Below the pieces are notes generated by a model. It ran no database searches. It saw nothing but the letters and a program-made list of their open reading frames with translations, and was not told where the DNA came from. A DNA stretch of 64,000 nucleotides from Parapedobacter lycopersici. GTDB taxonomy: Bacteria; Bacteroidota; Bacteroidia; Sphingobacteriales; Sphingobacteriaceae. The stretch is taken from the NCBI RefSeq assembly GCF_024643285.1, contig NZ_JAMSLW010000003.1, positions 434,097 to 498,096 on the forward strand, given 5' to 3'. Below are positions 54,008-61,665 of this stretch, piece after piece. The position numbers were made by a program, and so were the translations under genes. How positions within the stretch are numbered: the first letter of the stretch is position 1; each line of letters opens with the position of its first letter.

Positions 54008-55372
54008 ATGAAACAACAAACAGCAAACAAGGGGATGAGCCGGCGCGAATCCATGAAGCTACTGGGTATCGGCTCTGCTGCCGGATTGATGGGGCTTGCA
54101 GGCTTCGGATCAAATGCGATGGGGCAGGAGCGGGATACGCCTTCTTATGCGCGCGCCACCTCAAAAGTGACGATCAGGAGTGTTAAAGCAATTGCTACGG
54201 CACCGCAAGGACCCAACCTGGTTGTCGTAAAAGTGGAAACCAGCGAACCGGGATTATATGGGCTTGGCTGTGCCACATTCACCCAACGTGCGGCTACTGT
54301 CGTTACGGCGATTAATGAATATTTACATGATTTCTGTGTTGGAAAGGATGTCGACAACATCGAAGACATCTGGCAGTCTGCCTACGTCAGTTCCTACTGG
54401 CGTAATGGTCCGGTACTGAATAACGCGCTGAGTGGCCTTGACCAGGCATTATGGGATATCAAGGGGAAGCGTGCGGGAATGCCGGTGTATCAGTTGCTTG
54501 GCGGAAAGGCGCGGTTTGCCATCGACTGTTATGCCCACGGCAACGGCCGGACACCCGAGGAAATTGCCGACGATGTACAGCGGTTTATGGACCTGGGCTT
54601 CCGGCACGTGCGGATTCAGCAAGGGGGTTACGGTGCGCTGAACCTGGCGGAGGAACCGGATTTCCGGGTCGCCGGATTCGGCGGGGAAAAGGATGCATAC
54701 ATGAACCAGCGGGTTTACCTCGAATCCGTGCCCAAGATGTTTGAAGCGGTACGGAAGAGGTGCGGGGATGAGGTGGAGCTGCTGCACGATATCCACGAGC
54801 GTGTGGAGCCGATGGATGCCATCAACATGATCCGGAAACTGGAGGAATACCGGCCTTTCTTCATTGAAGATCCGTTCTCCCCCGAGAATATAGCGTGGTT
54901 CAAACAGCTTCGGATGAGCACGACGGTCCCTATTGCCATGGGAGAGCTGTTTAACAGTCCACATGAATGGAGGCAGCCCATGGTTGAACAGCTGTTTGAT
55001 TACATCCGCGTGCACGTATCCCAGGTGGGCGGCATTACGCCGGCAATGAAAATCGCACGGCTGGGCGAGTGGTTTAACGTCAGGACAGCCTGGCACGGAC
55101 CACCCGATGTTTCCCCTGTGGGGCACGCGGCACACGCCCATATTGATTTCGCGATATGGAATTTCGGTATCCAGGAATCCGTGAGCTTTAACGAGGCCAT
55201 GCTGGAAGTATTTCCGGGTAGCCCTACGATAAAAAACGGATACATGTACGTCAACGAGGCGCCCGGACTCGGGGTTGATATCGATGAAAAGGCAGCTGCC
55301 AGGTATCCGGCACATTTCAAGCCCGGAAACTGGCAGGTGCGGAAACGCGACGGAACCATTATCCGCCCGTAA
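54008..55372 (+). CDS. Tat-exported mannonate/gluconate-dehydratase-like enzyme (3), RspA/ManD type
   Basis: Enolase-superfamily protein of 454 aa resembling the RspA/ManD family, which dehydrates D-mannonate and/or D-gluconate. The segments YWRNGPVLNNALSGLDQALW, HVRIQQGGYG, LLHDIHERVEP and IRVHVSQVGGITPAM, together with WHGPPDVSPVGHAA, are collinear with RspA. The start MKQQTANKG was preferred to an upstream ATG inside the susD gene, because a twin-arginine signal (MSRRESMKLLGIGSAAGLMG) follows. Export to the periplasm is predicted, which is unusual for this family. A strong terminator follows. Confidence 0.88.
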   Translation: MKQQTANKGMSRRESMKLLGIGSAAGLMGLAGFGSNAMGQERDTPSYARATSKVTIRSVKAIATAPQGPNLVVVKVETSEPGLYGLGCATFTQRAATVVTAINEYLHDFCVGKDVDNIEDIWQSAYVSSYWRNGPVLNNALSGLDQALWDIKGKRAGMPVYQLLGGKARFAIDCYAHGNGRTPEEIADDVQRFMDLGFRHVRIQQGGYGALNLAEEPDFRVAGFGGEKDAYMNQRVYLESVPKMFEAVRKRCGDEVELLHDIHERVEPMDAINMIRKLEEYRPFFIEDPFSPENIAWFKQLRMSTTVPIAMGELFNSPHEWRQPMVEQLFDYIRVHVSQVGGITPAMKIARLGEWFNVRTAWHGPPDVSPVGHAAHAHIDFAIWNFGIQESVSFNEAMLEVFPGSPTIKNGYMYVNEAPGLGVDIDEKAAARYPAHFKPGNWQVRKRDGTIIRP

Positions 55373-55380
55373 TGCGGGTT

Positions 55381-55418
55381 CACCCGGTGCCCATCGGGGT
55401 GTGGGTACCGGGTGTTTC
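55381..55418 (+). terminator. Terminator after the third dehydratase gene
   Basis: CACCCGGTGCCCA (55381-55393) pairs with TGGGTACCGGGTG (55402-55414) with a single mismatch, followed by TTTCT. It separates the susCD-dehydratase unit from the kinase/aldolase unit. Confidence 0.75.
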
Positions 55419-55461
55419 TAATTAGGCATGCGCAAGTTGATGATAATTTGTATTTTCGCAG

Positions 55462-55477
55462 GCTTAATCCATTAAGC
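55462..55477. promoter_or_regulatory. LacI-type operator, copy 4 (variant)
   Basis: GCTTAATCCATTAAGC is a palindrome except for its two central bases and shares the GCTTAATC half-site with copies 1 and 2. A possible -7 box TATTTTCG (55451-55458) would place transcription start inside it, so binding should block the kinase/aldolase promoter. Confidence 0.6.
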
Positions 55478-55536
55478 TGGCGCAATGAAAATCGTATTCA
55501 GCTTATCAAACAGTGTTAATTCTTCTTTATAGTATA

Positions 55537-56553
55537 ATGCACCAGATACCAAATTATATTTTTTGCTGCGATTGGGGGACATCGTCATTGCGCCTGCGTC
55601 TGATCGATCGGAAAACGTTGCAGGTTGTCGGCCAGACGCACACGGACGAAGGGATCGGGCGTTTATTCGCCACTTGGTCGGCCCGGAAATCCGGGGGTGA
55701 AACGCGCCAGGAACACCTGCTCCGGACATTAAACCGAAGCATAGCTGCAGTACAGCAGCAGGTCGGTTTTTCTGTCGACACCATACCAATGGTTATTTCC
55801 GGCATGGCTTCATCTTCGATCGGGTTGCGCGAAATTCCTTATGCGCAGCTCCCGTTCTCAACGGCGGGTAAGGATATTTCTGCCGAATACTTGGCTGCCA
55901 CAGCCGGATTTACACATGATATTTACCTGATTTCGGGTGTTAAGAGTGATGACGATGTGATCCGGGGAGAAGAGATCGAAGTCATCGGATTGGCTGTAAT
56001 GGGCGAATTGGATGCCCCGCAGTTTGCCGGGGAGCATATTCTCGTATTACCCGGGACGCACTCCAAGCACATCCTGATCAAAGGAAAGCAGATTGTGTCA
56101 TTTAAGACGTTTATGACCGGGGAGTTTTTCAGCCTGTTGACTGAGCACAGCATCCTGAAGGATTCCGTGGCCAGCGCTGACAGTGCCGGACTGTCGCACC
56201 CGGCAAACCGGGAAGCATTTGACCAGGGCGTGCAGACCGCGGTGTCAAACGACCTGCTGCACGCCTGTTTTCTGGCGAGAACCAATAATTTATTTGGTAA
56301 ATTTACCAAAGCGGAAAATGCGTTTTTTCTGAGCGGCCTGCTGATCGGTTATGAACTGCGGGACCTGGCAAAAGGGCCAAAGGCCAGCCGCCTGGTAATC
56401 TGCTGCGGCGAAAAGCTGCTCCAGCAATACCGTTATGCCTGTCAGGGCTTGGGGTATGACCAGGTGACCTATGTTCCGTCGGAGATCCTGGAACAGGCTG
56501 TCGTGATGGGACAGATTGAAGTATTTAACCGATTTAATAAAAACGAATTCTGA
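55537..56553 (+). CDS. dgoK: 2-dehydro-3-deoxygalactonokinase
   Basis: Cytosolic kinase of 338 aa that phosphorylates 2-keto-3-deoxy-galactonate at O6, second intracellular-type step of the De Ley-Doudoroff pathway. The phosphate-binding opening FCCDWGTSSLRLRLID near 10, GMASSSIGLREIPY near 92 and VLPGTHSKHI near 172 are typical of DgoK. The ATG giving MHQIPNYIF was chosen over an upstream GTG. Its TGA overlaps the aldolase ATG by one base (TGATG), so the pair is translationally coupled. Confidence 0.92.
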   Translation: MHQIPNYIFCCDWGTSSLRLRLIDRKTLQVVGQTHTDEGIGRLFATWSARKSGGETRQEHLLRTLNRSIAAVQQQVGFSVDTIPMVISGMASSSIGLREIPYAQLPFSTAGKDISAEYLAATAGFTHDIYLISGVKSDDDVIRGEEIEVIGLAVMGELDAPQFAGEHILVLPGTHSKHILIKGKQIVSFKTFMTGEFFSLLTEHSILKDSVASADSAGLSHPANREAFDQGVQTAVSNDLLHACFLARTNNLFGKFTKAENAFFLSGLLIGYELRDLAKGPKASRLVICCGEKLLQQYRYACQGLGYDQVTYVPSEILEQAVVMGQIEVFNRFNKNEF

Positions 56554-57188
56554 TGGATAACAAGGCATTTAACTGGCCCCGCTTCAATCAGGTGCCGATT
56601 GTGGGCATTATTAGAAACCTGTCTTTGGCACAGGTACGTATGGTACTTCCGCTGTATGTGGAAGCCGGCCTGAACACCGTGGAAATTTCGCTGACCACCC
56701 CCGATGCGCTGCATATCATCGAAGAGGCGAATACCCGGTTTGGTGCGCAGCTGAATATCGGTGCGGGGACGGTATGTGACATGGACGAACTGCAGCGCAG
56801 CCTGGATGCAGGTTCGACGTTTATCGTCAGCCCAATCACGGACGCGCAGTTAATTAAATCCTGTGCGGACCGCGGCATACCGGTATTTCCCGGAGCGTTT
56901 ACACCCACCGAAATTTATCAGGCATGGAAAGCAGGGGCTACCATGGTTAAAATATTTCCGGCGTCCCTGGGTGCACAGTATATTAAAGACATCAAAGCTC
57001 CGTTTCCGGACATTAAGCTGCTCCCAACTGGTGGGGTAGGACTCGATAACCTTGCTGATTTCGTTGCGGCCGGTGCGGAAGGTTTTGGTATTGCTTCCCA
57101 GTTGTTTGACAAGCAGGCGATTGCGGCAAACGATCAAAAGGCACTACTGAATCATTTTATGCAATACGCCCGCTTTTTCCAGCGCTAA
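56553..57188 (+). CDS. 2-dehydro-3-deoxy-phosphogluconate/galactonate aldolase
   Basis: Class I aldolase of 211 aa (Eda/DgoA family) that cleaves KDPG or KDPGal into pyruvate and glyceraldehyde-3-phosphate. The Schiff-base lysine is K133 in MVKIFPA. The general base Glu near 45 (VEISL), GAGTVCD near 74, PGAFTPTE near 112 and the phosphate-binding LLPTGGV near 152 are present. Given the dgoK partner the 6-phospho-galactonate form is the more likely substrate, but Eda specificity cannot be excluded. It completes the cytosolic end of the pathway. Confidence 0.92.
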   Translation: MDNKAFNWPRFNQVPIVGIIRNLSLAQVRMVLPLYVEAGLNTVEISLTTPDALHIIEEANTRFGAQLNIGAGTVCDMDELQRSLDAGSTFIVSPITDAQLIKSCADRGIPVFPGAFTPTEIYQAWKAGATMVKIFPASLGAQYIKDIKAPFPDIKLLPTGGVGLDNLADFVAAGAEGFGIASQLFDKQAIAANDQKALLNHFMQYARFFQR

Positions 57189-57196
57189 GCAGACGG

Positions 57197-57217
57197 TTCC
57201 CCGCACATAGCGGGGAA
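57197..57217. terminator. Small hairpin after the aldolase gene
   Basis: TTCCCCGC (57197-57204) and GCGGGGAA (57210-57217) form a perfect 8-bp stem with loop ACATA. No T-run follows, so termination here would be weak or factor-dependent. Confidence 0.45.
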
Positions 57218-57263
57218 GCTGAAACTTTACGTTCCATCAACATCGCGATAAAAAAAATACTCG

Positions 57264-57271
57264 TACCTTTG
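57264..57271 (+). promoter_or_regulatory. Probable -7 box of sufS
   Basis: TACCTTTG matches TAnnTTTG only 6 bp before the first of two adjacent ATG codons. If used, transcription would start at or next to the start codon. The -33 region has no clear TTTG. Confidence 0.35.
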
Positions 57272-57276
57272 TTTCT

Positions 57277-58521
57277 ATGATGGAAAAGACAGCAGTTTTG
57301 GAGCAATTTGACGTATATGGCATTCGGAAAGATTTTCCAATTCTAACCCGCACCGTAAATGGGAAACCGCTGGTGTACCTGGATAACGGGGCTACCACAC
57401 AGAAACCCCTGCAGGTGATCGACGCCATCCGGCATTATTATACCGAATTGAACAGTAATGTTCACCGTGGAGTACATCACCTGAGCCAGCTGGCAACGGA
57501 CGCATTTGAAGTAACCCGGCATCAATTGAAGGGATTCATCAATGCGGCACACGATCATGAAATTATCATCACGAAGGGGACAACGGATAGCATCAATCTG
57601 GTAGCCAGTAGTTTTGGTAGCGCATTTGTAAAAACCGGTGATGAAATTATCATTTCTGCCATGGAGCACCATTCCAATATTGTGCCCTGGCAGTTGCTGT
57701 GTGAGGACCGGGGCGCGGTGTTGCGGGTTGTTCCCATCAATGCGGCAGGTGAACTGGATATGGATGCTTACCGGGCATTGCTTACTGACCGGACAAAGCT
57801 GGTAGCGATTACGTATGTATCCAATTCATTGGGCACCGTTAATCCCGTACGGGAGATTATTGAAGCAGCGCATGCCAATGGTACGCCCGTACTCCTGGAT
57901 GCGGCACAGGCTATACAGCACATTGCAATAGATGTGCAGGCATTGGATGTTGATTTTCTGGCGTTTTCAGGTCACAAAATGTACGGCCCGACGGGGGTAG
58001 GTGTACTGTATGGTAAGGAAAAATGGCTCGATGCAATGCCACCTTATCAGGGCGGCGGCGAAATGATCAAAGAGGTTACTTTTGAGAAAACCACTTACAA
58101 CGAACTGCCCTTTAAGTTTGAAGCGGGAACCCCGAACATTGAAGCAGGCATCAGCCTGGCTGCGGCGATCGGTTACATACAGGACATTGGGATGGATCGC
58201 ATCGCGGCATACGAGCATGGGTTACTGGAATATGCAACAGCGCGGCTGCTTGAAATACCCGGTATCCGACTCATCGGGACAGCAGCAAATAAGTCAAGCG
58301 TGCTTTCTTTTTTGGTGGATGGCGCACATCCCTACGATGTGGGGGTCATACTGGATAAATTAGGTGTGGCAGTACGTACGGGACATCACTGTACACAGCC
58401 ATTAATGGACTGGTATGGCATCCCCGGCACGGTCCGGGCTTCCATCGCGATGTATAATACCAGGGAAGATATCGACACCCTGGCTGCCGGTGTACAAAAA
58501 GCGGCCTCCATGTTGGTTTAA
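57277..58521 (+). CDS. sufS: Cysteine desulfurase SufS
   Basis: PLP enzyme of 414 aa that takes sulfur from cysteine for iron-sulfur cluster assembly. The PLP lysine is K234 in FSGHKMYGP and the persulfide-forming cysteine is C372 in RTGHHCTQPL. VYLDNGATTQKP near 28 and THGxTD-like TKGTTDSINL near 95 fit type II desulfurases. A second ATG three bases downstream is an equally possible start. The SufE partner lies 71 bp downstream; SufBCD are not in the window. Confidence 0.96.
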   Translation: MMEKTAVLEQFDVYGIRKDFPILTRTVNGKPLVYLDNGATTQKPLQVIDAIRHYYTELNSNVHRGVHHLSQLATDAFEVTRHQLKGFINAAHDHEIIITKGTTDSINLVASSFGSAFVKTGDEIIISAMEHHSNIVPWQLLCEDRGAVLRVVPINAAGELDMDAYRALLTDRTKLVAITYVSNSLGTVNPVREIIEAAHANGTPVLLDAAQAIQHIAIDVQALDVDFLAFSGHKMYGPTGVGVLYGKEKWLDAMPPYQGGGEMIKEVTFEKTTYNELPFKFEAGTPNIEAGISLAAAIGYIQDIGMDRIAAYEHGLLEYATARLLEIPGIRLIGTAANKSSVLSFLVDGAHPYDVGVILDKLGVAVRTGHHCTQPLMDWYGIPGTVRASIAMYNTREDIDTLAAGVQKAASMLV

Positions 58522-58592
58522 CATGGGCGACTGGTTTTTCAGGCATATCATTTAGGCACGACTACGGATCTCCGACCATAGACCAAACAAAA

Positions 58593-59015
58593 ATGACCAT
58601 AAACGAAATACAGGACGAACTTATAGCGGATTTTGCTTTTTTTGACGATTGGATGGCGAAATATGAATACATCATTCAATTGGGCAAGGAACTGCCGCTC
58701 ATCGATGCGCAATACAAGAAGGATGAATACCTGATAAAGGGCTGCCAGTCCAAAGTATGGCTGCATGCCGATTACCGGGATGGACGGGTGATTTTTACGG
58801 CTGACAGCGATGCCATTATCACCAAGGGACTGGTTGGCCTGATGGTTCGCGTACTTTCGAACCATTCGCCGCAGGAAATTGCAAATAGCGAATTATACTT
58901 TGTCGATCAGATCGGTCTTAAGGAACACCTTTCTCCGACACGGGCGAACGGACTGCTGTCGATGATCAAGCAGATGAAACTGTATGCCATCACGCTCCAG
59001 GCAAAAACGACCTGA
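58593..59015 (+). CDS. sufE: SufE-family sulfur acceptor
   Basis: Protein of 140 aa that accepts the persulfide from SufS and stimulates its activity. The acceptor cysteine is C51 in IKGCQSKVW, as in the family. The length is normal. It is cotranscribed with sufS and convergent with lysS, which ends 20 bp away. Confidence 0.95.
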   Translation: MTINEIQDELIADFAFFDDWMAKYEYIIQLGKELPLIDAQYKKDEYLIKGCQSKVWLHADYRDGRVIFTADSDAIITKGLVGLMVRVLSNHSPQEIANSELYFVDQIGLKEHLSPTRANGLLSMIKQMKLYAITLQAKTT

Positions 59016-59035
59016 TTCAACTCATTCCCGTTCCC

Positions 59036-60754
59036 TTATTCGAACCATTTCAGCACGTCTTCCTTTGCGGGCATAGCAACGTCCAGTTTCATTTTTTTCC
59101 GCAGTCCACCCATATCATTGAATACTTTGTTCGGGTTGGCTGCCTGGAGTGCTTCTATGGTGTTCAGTCCCATTTTCTGCAGTACCGGGACCCACACGGC
59201 CGGTATACCGCGTGCCTCGTAATCCGCTACGGACACCTGTTTAACGGTTTTTTCGGGACGCATCTGGGGGAAAAACAAGACATCCTGAATGCTTTGCTGG
59301 TTAGTCATCAGCATAGCCAGCCGGTCGATGCCAATGCCGATACCGGCAGTGGGAGGCATGCCGTATTCCAGGGCCCGCAGGAAATCATAGTCGATGAACA
59401 TGGCCTCATCATCACCCCGTTCCATTAGTTTAAGCTGTTCCTCGAAGCGCGTACGCTGGTCGATCGGGTCATTCAGTTCGCTATAGGCATTTGCCAGTTC
59501 TTTGCCATTGACCATCAGTTCGAAGCGCTCCACCAGCCCGGCCTTGCTGCGGTGTTTCTTGGTAAGCGGGCTCATCTCCACGGGGTAATCAATGATGAAG
59601 GTGGGTTGTATATAGTGATGTTCGCATTTTTCGCCGAAAATCTCGTCGATGAGCTTGCCTTTGCCCATGCTGTCGTCGGTAGCAATACCCAATTGCCTGC
59701 ATACATCGCGCAACCCCGATTCATCCATTTCGGAAACGTCAAATCCGGTATGTTCCCTGATTGCATCGTAGATACTCACACGCGGGTATGGTGCTTCAAA
59801 ATTAATTTCATTGTTGCCGACCTGTAGCGTAGTGGTGCCGTTGGTGGCCATGGCGACCTGCTCAAAAAGCTGCTCGGTGGTTTCCATCATCCACAGGTAA
59901 TCCTTATACGACACGTAAAATTCCAGTACCGTGAATTCGGGATTATGGGTACGGTCCATGCCCTCGTTCCGGAAATTCCGGCTGAATTCATAGACCCAGT
60001 CGTAACCGCCGACAATTAGGCGTTTGAGGTAAAGTTCGTTTGCAATACGAAGATAGAGCGGAATATCCAACGCGTTGTGATGCGTAATAAATGGACGTGC
60101 CGCCGCACCACCTGGAATGCTCTGTAATACAGGCGTATCCACTTCCAATGCGCCCCGCTCATTGAGGAAGTCCCTTATGGCGGTTTTTACTTTCGATACT
60201 TTTACAAACGTATCGCGCACCTGTGGGTTTACCACGAGGTCGACATACCGCTGGCGGTAGCGGAATTCCGGATCGGTAACCGCATCAAATGTCTTGCCGT
60301 CCGCAGATTTTACCACGGGAAGCGGCTTCAATGATTTGGCCAGCAGGGTAAATCGCTGTACGTGAATGGAAATCTCACCCGTTTGGGTCGTGAACACAAA
60401 TCCCTCAATGCCAACAAAGTCACCGATATCCAGCAATTTCTTGAATACGGTATTGTACAAGGTCTTATCATCATCGGGGCAGAGGTCGTCGCGCTTAAGG
60501 TATACCTGTATTCTTCCCGTGGCGTCCTGAAGTTCGATAAATGAAACGCTGCCCATCACCCGCCGGCTCATCATGCGCCCCGCAATGCGGATGTTTTTAT
60601 AGCTGGTTTTATCGCGTTCGTAATTCGCCAGGATATCTGCCGCATTTGCGTTGACTTCAAATGCTTCGGCCGGGTACGGATCGATACCCAATGCGATTAA
60701 CGCCGTCAATGCCTGCCGGCGTTGCTGTTCCTGTTCGGATAATGCTGTATTCAT
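59036..60754 (-). CDS. lysS: Lysine--tRNA ligase (class II)
   Basis: Cytosolic synthetase of 572 aa that charges tRNA-Lys. The N-terminal OB-fold anticodon-binding domain (about 55-165) has IRIAGRMMSRRVMG. The catalytic core has motif 2 FRNEGMDRTHNPEFTVLEFY near 260 and motif 3 GIGIGIDRLAML near 485. About 65 additional C-terminal residues (after 508) extend beyond the E. coli form, as is usual in Bacteroidota. A TATTTTTG box (60777-60784, minus) 22 bp upstream could be the -7 element. Confidence 0.98.
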   Translation of the reverse strand: MNTALSEQEQQRRQALTALIALGIDPYPAEAFEVNANAADILANYERDKTSYKNIRIAGRMMSRRVMGSVSFIELQDATGRIQVYLKRDDLCPDDDKTLYNTVFKKLLDIGDFVGIEGFVFTTQTGEISIHVQRFTLLAKSLKPLPVVKSADGKTFDAVTDPEFRYRQRYVDLVVNPQVRDTFVKVSKVKTAIRDFLNERGALEVDTPVLQSIPGGAAARPFITHHNALDIPLYLRIANELYLKRLIVGGYDWVYEFSRNFRNEGMDRTHNPEFTVLEFYVSYKDYLWMMETTEQLFEQVAMATNGTTTLQVGNNEINFEAPYPRVSIYDAIREHTGFDVSEMDESGLRDVCRQLGIATDDSMGKGKLIDEIFGEKCEHHYIQPTFIIDYPVEMSPLTKKHRSKAGLVERFELMVNGKELANAYSELNDPIDQRTRFEEQLKLMERGDDEAMFIDYDFLRALEYGMPPTAGIGIGIDRLAMLMTNQQSIQDVLFFPQMRPEKTVKQVSVADYEARGIPAVWVPVLQKMGLNTIEALQAANPNKVFNDMGGLRKKMKLDVAMPAKEDVLKWFE

Positions 60755-60913
60755 GCGGGTGCTGATTTCTTTGGCGCAAAAATAGCATTTTATGCGAAAT
60801 TAAATGAAACGCATGTAGCGTTGGCCGGTGCGGTTTCGTTTGTTTTAATAAAACAGGAATTGCTTATCGAAACATGGTGCATGGACTAATTTTTAACTAG
60901 GCAGGCTACATAC

Positions 60914-60950
60914 GGTGGATGTTTGATCCACCGCCCGGTTTCGGACCGGG
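60914..60950. other. Two adjacent hairpins in an intergenic region
   Basis: GGTGGAT/ATCCACC (60914-60920 with 60926-60932, loop GTTTG) is followed after one base by CCCGGT/ACCGGG (60934-60939 with 60945-60950, loop TTCGG). They lie upstream of the sigma promoter, so they are not part of its leader. They could belong to a small RNA or a long lysS leader; no T-run follows on either strand. Confidence 0.5.
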
Positions 60951-60984
60951 GAGGTGGACGGTGAATGAACCGGTGATATAATCA

Positions 60985-61015
60985 TTTGAATATAAAGCCA
61001 GTTTATCTAAGTTTG
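60985..61015 (+). promoter_or_regulatory. Promoter of the sigma-factor operon
   Basis: TTTG (60985-60988), an exact 19-bp spacer and TAAGTTTG (61008-61015) match the Bacteroidota housekeeping consensus. Transcription would start near 61022, about 38 nt before the GTG start, so the sigma gene seems to be under the primary sigma factor. Confidence 0.7.
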
Positions 61016-61059
61016 TAACGTTTAAAGAGTGAGCCGATTAATCGTATTGTAGCTGCATA

Positions 61060-61665
61060 GTGAGTATTCACATTCGATATTTTAAGAGAAAGCATGCGCT
61101 GTCTTTGGAAAGTGCGGTGAAAGACTGTGCCCAGCATGGAGGGGAGGGGAGCCAGGCATTTATTTACAGGAGCTGCTACGGATATGTGCTTTCCATTACG
61201 TTACGCTATGTGAAAAATGAATTTGATGCCGAGGAGCTTACCAATGAAAGTTTTATGCGGGCATTTAATAAAATAGCCACATTCAGCAGCAAAGAGGAGG
61301 GGCCACGTTTTGAGAAGTCGTTCCGCTCCTGGCTGGCCCGGATTGCCGCTAATATTTCCATTGATTTTCTCCGGGCCAAAAAGCAGCTTGTTGCGCTGGA
61401 TGACATTAGTGAACAGGAACTTGGTCCGAACCAGGTCAATGTATCCGGTGATCTTGAAGTTGCGGATATTCTGAAGCTGCTGGAACGGTTGCCGGAAATG
61501 CAGCGGGCGATATTCAATCTGTATGAAGTGGAAGGTTACTCGCACGAGGAGGTTGCTACCATGCTGGAGATTCCCGAAAGCACTTCGCGTACGTATTTAA
61601 CACGGGCGAAGAAAAAATTAAGGAAACTGTACTTGGAGTCAATAGATATTACAGCGAAGTTTTAA
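61060..61665 (+). CDS. ECF-like RNA polymerase sigma factor
   Basis: Sigma-70 family protein of 201 aa. Region 2 (about 35-100) has VLSITLRYVKNEFDAEELTNESF, and region 4 (about 130-190) has LPEMQRAIFNLYEVEGYSHEEVATML with a clear HTH. The start is a GTG, chosen because no ATG gives a complete region 2. Its TAA overlaps the ATG of the next gene (TAATG), so the downstream membrane protein is coupled and may be its regulator. Confidence 0.92.
   Translation: MSIHIRYFKRKHALSLESAVKDCAQHGGEGSQAFIYRSCYGYVLSITLRYVKNEFDAEELTNESFMRAFNKIATFSSKEEGPRFEKSFRSWLARIAANISIDFLRAKKQLVALDDISEQELGPNQVNVSGDLEVADILKLLERLPEMQRAIFNLYEVEGYSHEEVATMLEIPESTSRTYLTRAKKKLRKLYLESIDITAKF

Larger units (their letters stand above)
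60755..61059. other. Divergent intergenic region between lysS and the sigma-factor gene
   Basis: This 305-bp gap contains a possible lysS -7 box at 60777-60784 (minus), two consecutive GC-rich hairpins at 60914-60950 and a consensus promoter at 60985-61015 for the sigma gene. I see no gene. Confidence 0.6.
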
